From positions 1,426,001-1,490,000 of the forward strand of contig OZ242210.1 in assembly GCA_965206315.1 (NCBI GenBank): DNA of 64,000 bases. The letters run 5' to 3'. The DNA comes from Bin16 sp965206315. Lineage in GTDB: Bacteria > Chloroflexota > Dehalococcoidia > Lucifugimonadales > Australimonadaceae. A model generated the notes under the pieces. That model was not told the origin of the DNA, searched no databases, and was given only the letters and a program-made list of their open reading frames with translations. Positions 51,267 to 60,797 of the stretch are shown here, in pieces (the stretch's first letter is position 1; each line of letters starts with the position of its first letter). Position numbers and translations under genes: made by a program.

Positions 51267-52967
51267 TCACGCCCCGTTGCCCATCGGCAGTTCGGGTTGC
51301 GCGCCCTCGCGCATGACGTGCGTCGCCGCGGCGGCGAACTCGCGGAACAGCGGGTGTGGCTGCTCCGGGCGCGAGCGGAACTCCGGGTGGAACTGCACCC
51401 CCACCATGAACGGGTGCTTCTCCAGCTCCACGATCTCGACGAGCGTGCCGTCCGGAGAGAGGCCGGATGCGAGCATCCCCGCCTCGTAGAGCGTTTCCCG
51501 GTACGCGTTGTTGAACTCGAACCGATGCCGGTGGCGCTCGTTCACCTCCGGCGTGCCGTAGGCCTTCGCGGCCCTGGAACCGTGCGCCAGCACGCACGGG
51601 TAGTTGCCGAGGCGCATCGTCCCGCCCATGTCGTTGACGCTCCGCTGGTCGAGCATCAGGTCGATCACCGGGTCCGGCGTCTCCGGATCGAACTCGGTCG
51701 AGTTCGCGCCCGTGAGGCCGAGGACGTTCCGTGCGTGCTCGATGACCATAACCTGCATGCCGAGGCACAGCCCGAGGTACGGTAATTGACGCTCGCGCGC
51801 GTAGCGTACCGCCTGGATCATCCCCTCGACCCCCCGGCTGCCGAAGCCGCCCGGCACCACGATGCCGAGCGTGTGGCTGAGCCACGCGTCCGGACCGTCG
51901 CGCTCGATGTCCTCCGAGCGCACCCAGTCGATGCTCACGTCGCGATCGTGGTACAGCGACGCGTGACGCAGCGCCTCGCGGACCGACAGGTACGCGTCCG
52001 GCAGGTCGGCGTACTTGCCCACGACCGCGATCGGTAGCGGCCCGTGCGGGTTCGCCATGCGCTCCGTCATCGCCTCCCAGCGCGACAGCCCGTTGCCGTT
52101 GCGCGGCGCGAGGCCCAGCTCACGCACGAGGATCTCGCCGACGCCCTCCTGTTCGAGCACGAGCGGGGCCTCGTAGATGTTGGACAGCGTCTCCATCGGA
52201 ATGACCGCGTCCGGGGCCACGTCGCAGAAGAGCGCTATCTTTTCCTTAATTGAATGGGGGATCGGATGGTCGGACCGACAGATGATGGCGTCCGGCTGGA
52301 TGCCTATCGCGCGAAGCTCTTTAACGGAGTGCTGCGTCGGCTTCGTCTTCAGCTCCCCCGTCGCCCCGATGTACGGCAGAAGCGTGACGTGCACGTAGAA
52401 CGTGTTGCCGCGACCCACCGCCATCCGCATCTGGCGTATCGCCTCGAGGAACGGCTGACCCTCGATGTCGCCGACCGTACCCCCGACCTCGACCAGCACG
52501 ACGTCCGGCGCGCCTTCTCCCTTGTCCCCCCCATCATGTGCATCCTGTCCATCGATGTAAGTTCTTTCCTCCCGCTGCGCCCGAAGCATGAACTCCTTGA
52601 TGACGTTCGTCACGTGCGGCACCGTCTGGATCGTGCCCCCGAGGTGATCGCCGCGACGCTCCTCCCCGAGCAGCTGCGTGTACACCTGCCCCGCCGTGAT
52701 GTTCGAGTTCGACGTCAGCTCGATGTCGATGAAACGCTCGTAGTGCCCCAGGTCGAGGTCCGTCTCGCACCCGTCACGCGTCACGAACACCTCCCCGTGC
52801 TGGTACGGCGACATCGTCCCCGGGTCGACGTTCAGGTACGGGTCGAGCTTCTGCACCGCCACCGTCAGCCCCCGGCTCTTCAGGATGCGCCCGATCGCCG
52901 CCGCGCAGATCCCCTTCCCGATCGAGCTCACCACGCCCCCCGTCACGAAGATGTACTTCGTCGTCAT
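51267..52967 (-). CDS. pyrG: CTP synthase
   Basis: The enzyme has 566 residues. It makes CTP from UTP with ATP and glutamine. The N-terminal synthetase domain shows KYIFVTGGVVSSIGKGI and LDPYLNVDPGTMSPYQHGEVFVTRDG. The C-terminal glutamine amidotransferase domain has G-L-C-L-G-M-Q with the nucleophile Cys and HPEFRSRP. The region near residue 145 (DGQDAHDGGDKGEGAPD) is a small acidic insert compared with most CTP synthases. The ATG at 52967 is chosen because upstream frame is repeat-derived. Confidence 0.97.
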   Translation of the reverse strand: MTTKYIFVTGGVVSSIGKGICAAAIGRILKSRGLTVAVQKLDPYLNVDPGTMSPYQHGEVFVTRDGCETDLDLGHYERFIDIELTSNSNITAGQVYTQLLGEERRGDHLGGTIQTVPHVTNVIKEFMLRAQREERTYIDGQDAHDGGDKGEGAPDVVLVEVGGTVGDIEGQPFLEAIRQMRMAVGRGNTFYVHVTLLPYIGATGELKTKPTQHSVKELRAIGIQPDAIICRSDHPIPHSIKEKIALFCDVAPDAVIPMETLSNIYEAPLVLEQEGVGEILVRELGLAPRNGNGLSRWEAMTERMANPHGPLPIAVVGKYADLPDAYLSVREALRHASLYHDRDVSIDWVRSEDIERDGPDAWLSHTLGIVVPGGFGSRGVEGMIQAVRYARERQLPYLGLCLGMQVMVIEHARNVLGLTGANSTEFDPETPDPVIDLMLDQRSVNDMGGTMRLGNYPCVLAHGSRAAKAYGTPEVNERHRHRFEFNNAYRETLYEAGMLASGLSPDGTLVEIVELEKHPFMVGVQFHPEFRSRPEQPHPLFREFAAAATHVMREGAQPELPMGNGA

Positions 52968-52974
52968 ACGACAC

Positions 52975-53180
52975 CCCACCTTCGTCGTTCCTGCGGAGGC
53001 AGGAACCTCGCCTCTGGTGGGGCAGGGGAGCGGGCGGCCTGGTCCCTTCCCCCTTGATGGGGGAAGGTTAGGATGGGGGTGAACGCGGCGTAGCGGGGTA
53101 GGGTGGAGCGGTGTGCCCAACTCCCCTCGCCCCCTGGGAGAGGGAAACGCGCAACAGCGCGAGGGTGAGGGTCGCGTGGG
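52975..53180. repeat. Repeat cluster (families B, C, A) before pyrG
   Basis: A B unit (about 52984), a C unit (about 53043) and an A unit (about 53122) lie in a row between pyrG and the S-layer-like gene. They are followed from 53220 by unique sequence leading to the shared leader. Confidence 0.8.
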
Positions 53181-53360
53181 TGAGGCGTCGGGTCGACAAC
53201 GAAAGAGGGGACACTACGCCGCAGGTGGCTCGCCACCGATCTCGAGCGCGGCGTCGTCGCTTGCACGCAGCGATTCTAGGCACCGCTGGCGCCGAGTGTC
53301 AATCGACGCGTCCCTGCAACCCCGCACACTGGCGCATTGACACATCACGCCCCACGCTGG

Positions 53361-53652
53361 TAGAAAGAACCTTGCGTGTTGACGCAGGCACATACGCGAG
53401 GCGATTGGCCGGAACTGCCCTTTGCATCCTATTGCAAGGGCGGCGGCTCTCGTTGGACAATAGCATCCCTGCCATGCCGCGCAGCACTTTGCGCGCACGC
53501 AGACACAGACGAATAACGGACCACCCTGCTCTCGGAGAGAGCGCCAAGCCCAAGACTACAGCTCCATAAGGGGGGTAGAAGTGAGATTCACCAAGATTCC
53601 GCTCATAGCGACATTGATGGCAGTGGCGCTCTCGCTGCTCATCGTTCTCCCG
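53361..53652 (+). repeat. Duplicated 292-bp leader block, copy 1
   Basis: It covers the 5' leader and first 24 codons of the S-layer-like gene. It matches 61351-61642 with only three mismatches and no gaps; sequence on the far side of both ends is different. A possible promoter (TTGCAA 53432-53437, GACAAT 53456-53461, 18-bp spacer) lies inside it, giving a leader of about 120 bases. Confidence 0.95.
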
Positions 53653-56600
53653 ACGCTGGCTCAGGTCAGCGGCGACCGAACCGACGGCCGGCTCTCCGCC
53701 GGCGACTGGATCGACGTCCGCGTCGCCGACAACATCGACGACCTCAACAACACGCCGGATGAAGCTACTCCGGCCCCTGCGAACATCGGCAACAACGATG
53801 ATGCGTGGGCCACCGCCACTGGCGGCGGAGCCTTCAACGCGCGGGACACCTACTTCGACGGCACCCTCTACGTCTCCAACAAGGACGATGCCTACAACAC
53901 CATCCTCATCACCGCAAAGGTGAGCGGCACTGGGAACCTCCAGGCTTCGGGCCCGTCCGGTCGTGGAGATGACGCAGCTACTGAGGACAACCCCGACACA
54001 CCAGCAGTCGAAAACGACGAGAGTGTGGTCGACTGTTACGATTCGGCTAACGGCGGCGTTGCCATCGCGACCGTCAGGAACAGCCGCAGCAACACCCCGG
54101 TCACGGCATTCCTCTTCCCGACGAATGAAGATGAAGGCGGCACAGAGATTTACCAGGGTGTAGTCGCCATCCTTGACCAGGAAGACGCCATCGGGCCCCA
54201 CAACGGCCCTTGTGCCGCCGACCAGGTCGAGCCTGAACTCTACTTGGGCTCGGGCGAGCAGATTCTTGACGCCGACCGTGACATCGAGCCCGACCCGGTA
54301 GACGACCCCGCCACGGAAAACGTCAACGAGCGCACCGTGGCCATCCGCGGCTACAACGACCCCGGCAACGATGACGGCTGGACGCACGCCAGCATGGCGG
54401 TGCTCCCCGCCCGCGACGGCGACACCCTCACCATCACCGTGAAGGGCGTCTCCGGCTCCGTCCGCCTCGTCGTCGACGGCGCAGCGCCCGAGATCGAGGA
54501 CGTCTCCCCCGCCTCCGGCGGCACCCAGAGCAGCACCAGCATCGACCTCGGCTTCACCGTCAGCGACGACGGCTCCGGCATCCGCTACGACGGCGAGTCC
54601 GGCGTGAGCGGCGACCCCGACCTGACCCCCCACAACGGCGACCGCGACCAGCGCTTTGACGAGCCGATCACGAAGGTGGGCGCTGGCCAGGACCTCACCA
54701 CTAGTCCCCCCACCTACGTCGCGGGCGACGGCAGCACCGAAGACATTATGGTGCTCTACGACGACGACGACTCGGGCATGACCATGCAGTATCTCATCAA
54801 CACCAACTGCGCTAACGGCGGCACCCAGACGAGTGAGGCCCAGTGTGAATCGGGCGGGACCACGTACGACAACGACTCCAACTCCGCCTACACCGGCTAC
54901 CTCATCAACTTCGACGCCGCTGACGATGTCTCCGCGTACGGCAGCAACGGCTGGACGCAGGGTATGAGGGGCGTTACGTACGACCTCGACATGCGCCTCG
55001 TGGGCCAGGGCTTCGGCGAGTACTTCTGGCAGGTTACCGCCAAGGACCGCGTCGGCAACATGGCCATCACCGACTCCGACGAGGACGACCCCGGCGCACA
55101 GCCCTACTCCTTCAAGGTCGACGACGAGGGCCCGATGGTCCCGGACGAGGGCGCGCGCACCGGCATCGGCTACGAGCCCGGTGAGGGCGAGTTCAAGAGC
55201 CGCTCCTGGATCGCTCTCAGGTTCGTCAACGAGGACCAGGGCGATGCCGACCGCATCGACGCGGGCACCGTGGAGCCGGGCGACTTCACGGTCGAGGGCC
55301 ACACGGTCATGAGCGTCGTCGTCCCGAGCGACAAGAAGGTCTGCAAAGAGGACGACCCGGCGACGGAAGAGGAAGAAGACGCCAAGAACATCGATTCTTT
55401 CGATTCCGGTTGTGACTTCGAGCCCCGCGCACGCATCTACCTGGAACTGGCGGACGCACTCGACTCCGACGAGACGCCCACCATCCAGCTGCTCGGCGGC
55501 GTCTTCAAGGACATCGCCGGCAACAACAACGTCACGCAGTCGCTCGAAAACGTGCAGGACAAGATCGCACCGGGCGTGAGCATCACGATCACCAGCGACA
55601 GCGGCGCGACCGGCCGCACCGCCACGGACGACGAAGGCTCCTTCACCGTGCGCGTCACCTCGGACGAGGATCTGCGCACCTTCCCGCGCCTCTTCTTCGC
55701 CACCCTCGAGGGCGAGGCGGACGTCGACGATGGCGTCGGCGGCACAGCAAGTAACCTCGTGATCAGGGAAGCGACCACCACCCCACCGGACGGCAAGGAG
55801 CTGACCGAGAAGGAATCGAACGTCTGGGAGAAGTCGTTCGAGGACGATGACATCGAGGGCGACGACGACCGGATCGTGGCGGTCGTCATCACCGCCGAGG
55901 ACGAGGAAGGCAACAGCGGCAACAGCGCCGGCTGGAAGGACAGCGACAGCAACGGCATCCCGAGTGCGGGCGACTCGCTCGACTTCAAGAAGCTGGACGC
56001 CGGCGGCTTCCTCCTGGAGATCGACAGCGCCTTGGCGGCGGCGGAGATCGAGGTGCTGCCGTCCACCGACCCCGGTGAAGTCACGGACGAGACGGAGAGC
56101 CCGAACCCGTACATCCAGATCACCTTCAGTGAACAGGATGAATACGGGATCCGCGTCACCGACGACAAGGGCACCACGGCCGAGAACGCCCCGGCAGTGG
56201 GGGACCCGGACTACGATGCCAACTACGACCCGACCGACGACGACGAGAGGGGTACGTCCAGGAAGATAGACATCGGTGACGGTGACACGGCGAGGACGGA
56301 CTCGCACCGCAGCGTCGAGATTACGGCGATCACGCTCAACGGCAACGACATGCTGGCCGATATCGTCCAGGTCGACCCGTGGAAGTACGTGCTCGCGGTC
56401 ACCGGCCTCGAGATCGGCGAGTACGAACTCGTCTACTCGGCCCGGGACGACGTCGGCAACGACGTCGAGGACGAGGACGAGACGTTCGAGGTGCTCGAGC
56501 GCCAGCCGTACGACATCGAGCTCCAGCCCGGCTGGAACCTCATCTCCCTCCCCGGCGACCCGTTCAACCCCGCCGTGGGCAGCGTCATCGGCGCCGACCT

Positions 56601-57036
56601 CAGGGCCGACACCGTCCTCGGCTACCAGGGCGGCGAGTGGGTCACCGCCGTCAAGAACGACGACGGCCGCTGGCAGGGCACGCTGGTCGACATCGTGGGT
56701 GGCTACGGCTACTGGGTGCGGACCACCGCGGTCGAGACCATCGAGGTCGTGATTCCGCCCATCCTGCCGACCTCTAACCTGCCGACCGTGCCCGTGGTCT
56801 CCGGGTGGAACCTGCTGGGCGTCGTGGACGCAGACCAGACGAACATCGGCAACGAAGGCGACAGCGAAGACGCTGACGAGTACTTCACCAGCCTGAACAC
56901 CTGGCGTGTGGCCTACAGCTTCGCGACCCAGCAGAACCAGTGGTCCAAGCTGCTGCCCGGCCAGGCCGACCACATGGTGGAGAACGGCAAGGGCTACTGG
57001 GTCTGGGTCACCCGCCCGGGCACCCTCGTCCCGTAA
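53581..57036 (+). CDS. Giant exported S-layer-like protein 1
   Basis: The protein has 1151 residues, from a GTG preceded by GGGGGG. Residues 1-28 are a signal peptide (MRFTKIPLIATLMAVALSLL ... LAQ). The mature part is very acidic and probably a chain of Ig-like beta domains (for example SPASGGTQSSTSIDLGFTVSDDGSGI and repeated PGVSITITSDSG). Two related C-terminal units, GWNLISLPGDP ... GYGYWVRTT near residue 983 and GWNLLGVVDADQ ... GKGYWVWVTRP near residue 1078, may anchor or fold the end. No LPXTG or clear transmembrane end is seen. A surface-layer role is inferred. It has a divergent paralogue at 61571 that shares the leader. Confidence 0.82.
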   Translation: MRFTKIPLIATLMAVALSLLIVLPTLAQVSGDRTDGRLSAGDWIDVRVADNIDDLNNTPDEATPAPANIGNNDDAWATATGGGAFNARDTYFDGTLYVSNKDDAYNTILITAKVSGTGNLQASGPSGRGDDAATEDNPDTPAVENDESVVDCYDSANGGVAIATVRNSRSNTPVTAFLFPTNEDEGGTEIYQGVVAILDQEDAIGPHNGPCAADQVEPELYLGSGEQILDADRDIEPDPVDDPATENVNERTVAIRGYNDPGNDDGWTHASMAVLPARDGDTLTITVKGVSGSVRLVVDGAAPEIEDVSPASGGTQSSTSIDLGFTVSDDGSGIRYDGESGVSGDPDLTPHNGDRDQRFDEPITKVGAGQDLTTSPPTYVAGDGSTEDIMVLYDDDDSGMTMQYLINTNCANGGTQTSEAQCESGGTTYDNDSNSAYTGYLINFDAADDVSAYGSNGWTQGMRGVTYDLDMRLVGQGFGEYFWQVTAKDRVGNMAITDSDEDDPGAQPYSFKVDDEGPMVPDEGARTGIGYEPGEGEFKSRSWIALRFVNEDQGDADRIDAGTVEPGDFTVEGHTVMSVVVPSDKKVCKEDDPATEEEEDAKNIDSFDSGCDFEPRARIYLELADALDSDETPTIQLLGGVFKDIAGNNNVTQSLENVQDKIAPGVSITITSDSGATGRTATDDEGSFTVRVTSDEDLRTFPRLFFATLEGEADVDDGVGGTASNLVIREATTTPPDGKELTEKESNVWEKSFEDDDIEGDDDRIVAVVITAEDEEGNSGNSAGWKDSDSNGIPSAGDSLDFKKLDAGGFLLEIDSALAAAEIEVLPSTDPGEVTDETESPNPYIQITFSEQDEYGIRVTDDKGTTAENAPAVGDPDYDANYDPTDDDERGTSRKIDIGDGDTARTDSHRSVEITAITLNGNDMLADIVQVDPWKYVLAVTGLEIGEYELVYSARDDVGNDVEDEDETFEVLERQPYDIELQPGWNLISLPGDPFNPAVGSVIGADLRADTVLGYQGGEWVTAVKNDDGRWQGTLVDIVGGYGYWVRTTAVETIEVVIPPILPTSNLPTVPVVSGWNLLGVVDADQTNIGNEGDSEDADEYFTSLNTWRVAYSFATQQNQWSKLLPGQADHMVENGKGYWVWVTRPGTLVP

Positions 57037-57119
57037 CCCCGCCGCTCCCGAGCGGAGGCCCGCGCCTCACCGCGCAGCCTCCGCCCTGGCGGGTGACCCC
57101 GCCACAGCGACACACAACA

Positions 57120-57147
57120 GAGCCCCCTCCCCCAACGGAGGGGGCTC
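57120..57147 (+). terminator. Hairpin after S-layer-like gene
   Basis: GAGCCCCCTCC (57120-57130) pairs perfectly with GGAGGGGGCTC (57137-57147). There is no T-run, so it may be a weak terminator or an mRNA-stabilising hairpin. Confidence 0.5.
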
Positions 57148-57641
57148 CGCTGTCCCCCCGATCCTGCCTCCCCTCATCGGCGCTAGCGCGCCCGCCCTCA
57201 CCCGCCGGGAACACCCTCACCCACGCACTTTCAGTGCGCTCCCTCTCCCAGAGGGCGAGGGTAGGGAACCGGGCCCCCTCTGAGTGAGGGTCCCCCCCAG
57301 GACGCGGGGCAATAGCCCCCGTCATTCCAGCGAACGCGGGAATCCAGTGGCCTGGCCCCCCGGACGCGGGGCACAGCCCCCGTCATTCTCGCGAAGGCGG
57401 GAATCCAGAAGAAGAGCGGAGCGATGCCGGTCTGACCCCTCGCCCCCTGTGGTGAGGCGCGGTGGGTGTTCCTACCCCTCGCCCCCTGGGAGAGGGAAAC
57501 GCGCGCCAGCGCGAGGGTGAGGGCCAACGTGTGACACGCACCCATTGCGCGGACCCGCCCCCATGCCCCACCATGGAACGCGACACCCAACCGAATACCG
57601 GACCGACACCCTCGCGGACGAGCCGCGGGAAAGGGCGCAAA

Positions 57642-57670
57642 GCCTCCTGAGAGCCAGGAGGCTTTTCCCT
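57642..57670 (+). terminator. Rho-independent terminator upstream of terminase
   Basis: GCCTCCTG (57642-57649) pairs with CAGGAGGC (57655-57662), followed by TTTTCCCTTT. As with the capsid cassette, a terminator stands just before a phage-type gene. Confidence 0.75.
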
Positions 57671-57818
57671 TTAAACCCTCACCCGCCACTTCGTGCCTCC
57701 CTCTCCCCCAGGGCGAGGGGGGGAACCGGGGGCCTCCCTGTCTGGCCCCTCGCCCCCTGGGAGAGGGCAACGCGCCTTGGCGTGTGGGTGAGGGTCAATT
57801 AATCGGTGGAGAAGACCT

Positions 57819-59792
57819 ATGACCGCCGTGCTCGAAGACTACAAGAACGACCCCGTTGCCTTCGTCGAGGAGGTCCTCGGCCACCCCCCGCCCTACGAGA
57901 AGCAGCGGGAGATCCTCCGCACCGTCGCCGATGAGCGCCGCACCAGCGTCGTCGGCGCCAACGGCTCCGGCAAGGACTGGGCCGCCGCCCGCACCATGCT
58001 CTGGTGGCTCGCCACCCGCCGGCAGGCCATCGCCGTCGCCACCGGCCCCACCCAGCGACAGGTCGAACAGATCGTCTGGCGCGAGATGCGCGCCGCCTGG
58101 AAAGCCTCCAACGTCGACCTCGGCGGACGCATGAGCGGCTCCCAGTGGAACATCGCCGACGACCGCTACGCCATCGGCTTCTCCACCAACAAGGCCGACA
58201 ACCTCCAGGGCTTCCACTCCCCGGAGCTCCTCGTCGTTGTCACAGAGGCCCACGCCATGCCGCAGGACCAGATGGAGGCCCTCAAGCGCCTCTACCCCGC
58301 CCGCATGCTCCTCACCGGCAACGCCTTCTCCCGTGACGGCGAGTTCTTCGACTCCCACCACACCAAGCGCCACATCTACACCGGCGTCACCATCTCCGTC
58401 TACGACACCCCCAACTTCACCGGCGAGAACGGCGGCGCCCCCGGCATGCCCACCGAAGAAGACATCGAGGAGCGCAAACTCGACTGGGGCGAGGACCACC
58501 CCCTCTACCAGGGCTCCATCCTCGCCAAATTCCCCGACATGCTCGACGACTCCCTCCTCTCCCGCTCCGCCATCGAAGCCGCCGTCACCCGCTGGGAAGA
58601 GGGGGGAGAGGGCAACGCGCTACGCGCCCCCGTCCCCCTCCCTCGCCCCCTGGGAGAGGGGGAGGAACCCTCCGCCCCCGTCCCCATCCCTCGCCCCCCG
58701 GGAGAGGGAAACGCGCCTTGGCACGAGGGTGAGGGTTCCCCTGCGTCCCCCTCTTCGGCGCTGTCGCGCCCGCCCTCACCCGCCGCTGCTGCGCGGCTCC
58801 CTCTCCCCCAAGGAGAGGGGGAGGAACCCTCCGCCCCCGTCCCCATCCCTCGCCCTCTGGGAGAGGGAAACGCGCGCCAGCGCGAGGGTGAGGGTTGCCC
58901 CCCGCCCCCTGATCCCACCCCTCGCCCCCTGGGAGAGGGAAACGCGGTTCACCGCGAGGGTGAGGGTGTTCCCCACCGCGAGGGTGAGGGTGTTCCCCAC
59001 CGCGAGGGTGAGGGTTGCTCCCCGCCCCCCGATCCTTCCCCTCGCCCCTCGGGAGAGGGCGATCTCCCCACCCCTCGCCCCCTGGGAGAGGGAAACGCGC
59101 CCCAGCGCGAGGGTGAGGGTGCCCCCCGGCGCGTGGGTGAGGGCCCCCGCCTCGGCGTCGACGTCGCCCGCTTCGGCTCCGACCACACCGCCCTCTGCGT
59201 ACGCCGAGGCTGGCGCGTCGAGTCCCTCCGCTCCTTCTCGCGCGTCGACACCATGCGCACCGCGGGTGAGGCTGCCGCACTCGTACGCGACCGCGACATC
59301 CCTGCCGTCTTCGTCGACGAGGGCGGCCTCGGTGCGGGCGTCGTCGACCGCCTCCGCGAGCTCGAGGTCCCCGTGCACGGCGTCCAGTTCGGCGGCAAGG
59401 CCCGCCAGTCCGGACGCTTCGCCAACAAGCGCGCCGAACTCTTCTGGGAGCTCCGGCGCCTCTTCAACGACAACCTCATCGCCATCCCCCGTGACGAGGA
59501 GCTCATCAGCCAGCTCCTCGGCCTCCGCTACGACGTCACGAGCGCCGGACAGGTCAAGATGGAGAGCAAGTCCTCCCTGCGCCGCCGCGGCCTCCGCTCC
59601 CCCGACAAGGCCGACGCCCTTGCCCTCGCCTTCATGGAGCCCCCCTCGCTCCAGATCTGGACCGGCCCCCCGTCCGTCGTTCCTGCGGAGGCAGGAACCT
59701 CGCATTTGCCCCCCGTCCGCGACTCCACCTCCTGGCCCTCCTCCCCCTCCACCTCCCCCGAAACCCTCCGCAACCGCTTGGGGGTGTGGTAA
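57819..59792 (+). CDS. Phage terminase large subunit with in-frame repeat insertion
   Basis: The protein has 657 residues, while terminases are usually about 450-500. Residues 1-260 are the packaging ATPase (Walker A VVGANGSGKDWAA near residue 45; Walker B-like LLVVVTEAHAM near residue 140). Residues about 444-615 are the RNase-H-like nuclease (LGVDVARFGSDHTALCV, VFVDEGGLGAGVVDRL, KADALALAF give the acidic residues). Between them about 180 residues (58600-59145) are pure translated palindromic repeat (PRPLGEGN, REGEG). Another B-type repeat (VVPAEAGTS) is read in the C-terminal tail. The frame stays open throughout. No portal or small terminase gene is near. Activity is uncertain. Confidence 0.88.
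   Translation: MTAVLEDYKNDPVAFVEEVLGHPPPYEKQREILRTVADERRTSVVGANGSGKDWAAARTMLWWLATRRQAIAVATGPTQRQVEQIVWREMRAAWKASNVDLGGRMSGSQWNIADDRYAIGFSTNKADNLQGFHSPELLVVVTEAHAMPQDQMEALKRLYPARMLLTGNAFSRDGEFFDSHHTKRHIYTGVTISVYDTPNFTGENGGAPGMPTEEDIEERKLDWGEDHPLYQGSILAKFPDMLDDSLLSRSAIEAAVTRWEEGGEGNALRAPVPLPRPLGEGEEPSAPVPIPRPPGEGNAPWHEGEGSPASPSSALSRPPSPAAAARLPLPQGEGEEPSAPVPIPRPLGEGNARQREGEGCPPPPDPTPRPLGEGNAVHREGEGVPHREGEGVPHREGEGCSPPPDPSPRPSGEGDLPTPRPLGEGNAPQREGEGAPRRVGEGPRLGVDVARFGSDHTALCVRRGWRVESLRSFSRVDTMRTAGEAAALVRDRDIPAVFVDEGGLGAGVVDRLRELEVPVHGVQFGGKARQSGRFANKRAELFWELRRLFNDNLIAIPRDEELISQLLGLRYDVTSAGQVKMESKSSLRRRGLRSPDKADALALAFMEPPSLQIWTGPPSVVPAEAGTSHLPPVRDSTSWPSSPSTSPETLRNRLGVW
58600..59150 (+). repeat. 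About eight family A units inside terminase reading frame
   Basis: Units lie at about 58605, 58642, 58690, 58770 (inverted), 58849, 58920, 59040 and 59071, with a 24-bp piece repeated in tandem near 58965-59012 (read as GVPHREGE). The A core is 48 bases, or 16 codons, with no stop. Confidence 0.9.
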
Positions 59793-60358
59793 TGGGGAAC
59801 ACCACTCATGGCGCTATCGCGCCCGCCCTCACCCGCCCGCTATCGCGGCCTCCCTCTCCCCCAAGGAGAGGGGAGGGGACCGGGGCCCCTTCGCTATTCC
59901 CTTCCCCTCGCCCTCCGGGAGAGGGAAACGCGGTTCACCGCGAGGGTGAGGGTTGCCGCCCTTGCCTGCTCCCCTCGCCCCCTGGGAGAGGGAAACGCGC
60001 GCGAGCGCGAGGGTGAGGGCTGCCCCCGCCCCTCGCCGGGAACACCCTCACCCGCCACTTCGTGCCTCCCTCTCCCAGGGGGAGAGGGGAAAGAATGAAG
60101 GCGCCCGCCTTCCCATCCCTCGCCCCCTGGGAGAGGGCAACGCGCCCCAGCGCGAGGGTGAGGGTTGCCCTGTGCGCCAGCACGTGGGTGAGGGCTGCTC
60201 CCCTCGCCCCCTGGGAGAGGGAAACGCGCCCCAGCGCGAGGGTGAGGGTTGCCCTGCGCGTCACCGCGTGGGTGAGGGCTGCCGCCCCTGTCTGGCCCCT
60301 CGCCCCCTGGGAGAGGGCAACGTGCGTCAGCACGTGGGTGAGGGTTTAAAATCCCCCC
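59793..60358. repeat. Array of family A repeats
   Basis: At least six A units (about 59820 inverted, 59910, 59970, 60050 inverted, 60118, 60206, 60299) fill this 566-base gap. The long reading frames seen here are repeats and not genes. Confidence 0.85.
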
Positions 60359-60706
60359 ATGGACTTCACCTCGAGAGCCCGCGGCCTCCGCCGCACCTCC
60401 ACCGATGCGGAGCGACTGCTATGGCAGCGGGTACGCAACCGAGCACTCGACGGGCACAAGTTCCGCAGACAGGTCCCCATCGGCCCATACATCGCCGACT
60501 TCGTCTGCGTCTCCGGAGGACTGATCATCGAACTGGACGGGAGCCAGCACCACGAACAAACACCTGAAGACCAAGAGCGCACGCGATCGCTCGAAGGCGC
60601 CGGCTACCGCGTCCTCCGCGTCTGGAACAACGACGTCCTCCATCGCATGGACAAAGTACTGAACGCAATCATGGCCGAACTGAACGCAACCAAGGAGGAC
60701 AGCTGA
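60359..60706 (+). CDS. DUF559-type (Vsr-like) endonuclease
   Basis: The protein has 115 residues. It matches the DUF559 domain: RRTSTDAERLLWQRVRNRALDGHKFRRQVPIGPYIADFVCVSGGLIIELDGSQH, then GYRVLRVWNNDVL. Residues of the Vsr/PD-(D/E)XK-like core are A-D-F and E-L-D-G. There is no ribosome-binding site: a repeat ends just before the ATG. It is an island of unique coding sequence between two A-repeat arrays. Members are often linked with mobile DNA or repair, but their role is not known. Confidence 0.88.
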   Translation: MDFTSRARGLRRTSTDAERLLWQRVRNRALDGHKFRRQVPIGPYIADFVCVSGGLIIELDGSQHHEQTPEDQERTRSLEGAGYRVLRVWNNDVLHRMDKVLNAIMAELNATKEDS

Positions 60707-60797
60707 TGTGGAGTGTCAGTGGCGCTGTCGCGCCCGCCCTCACCCGCCGCTACGCGCCGCGCTTCAGCGCGCCCCCTCCTCCCCCAAGGAGAGGGGA
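60700..60797 (+). repeat. 98-bp direct duplication, copy 1
   Basis: It is identical to 60901-60998 (offset 201). It includes the last bases of the DUF559 gene and an inverted A unit. Confidence 0.85.

Larger units (their letters stand above)
57037..57818. repeat. Repeat-rich gap between S-layer-like gene and terminase
   Basis: These 782 bases hold several A units (about 57218, 57472, 57682, 57747), B units (about 57320 and 57381), and two hairpins (below). A short frame ending inside the second hairpin (57572-57650) is not convincing as a gene. Confidence 0.8.

Noticed and set aside
53299..56973. 1224-residue frame antisense to the first S-layer-like gene
   Set aside because: GC-rich coding DNA leaves few stops on the opposite strand. 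The plus-strand gene has a signal peptide and a paralogue, and the antisense product has no recognisable domain.
23734..59792. The phage-type genes as one intact prophage
   Set aside because: Terminase and capsid cassette are 31 kb apart with clear host genes between them, and no integrase, portal, tail or att sites were found.
59953..60567. Frames reading through repeat arrays (also 60706-61218 and 59786-60016)
   Set aside because: They consist of the repeated PRPLGEGN/REGEG pattern with no unique domain, unlike the terminase where real domains flank the repeats.
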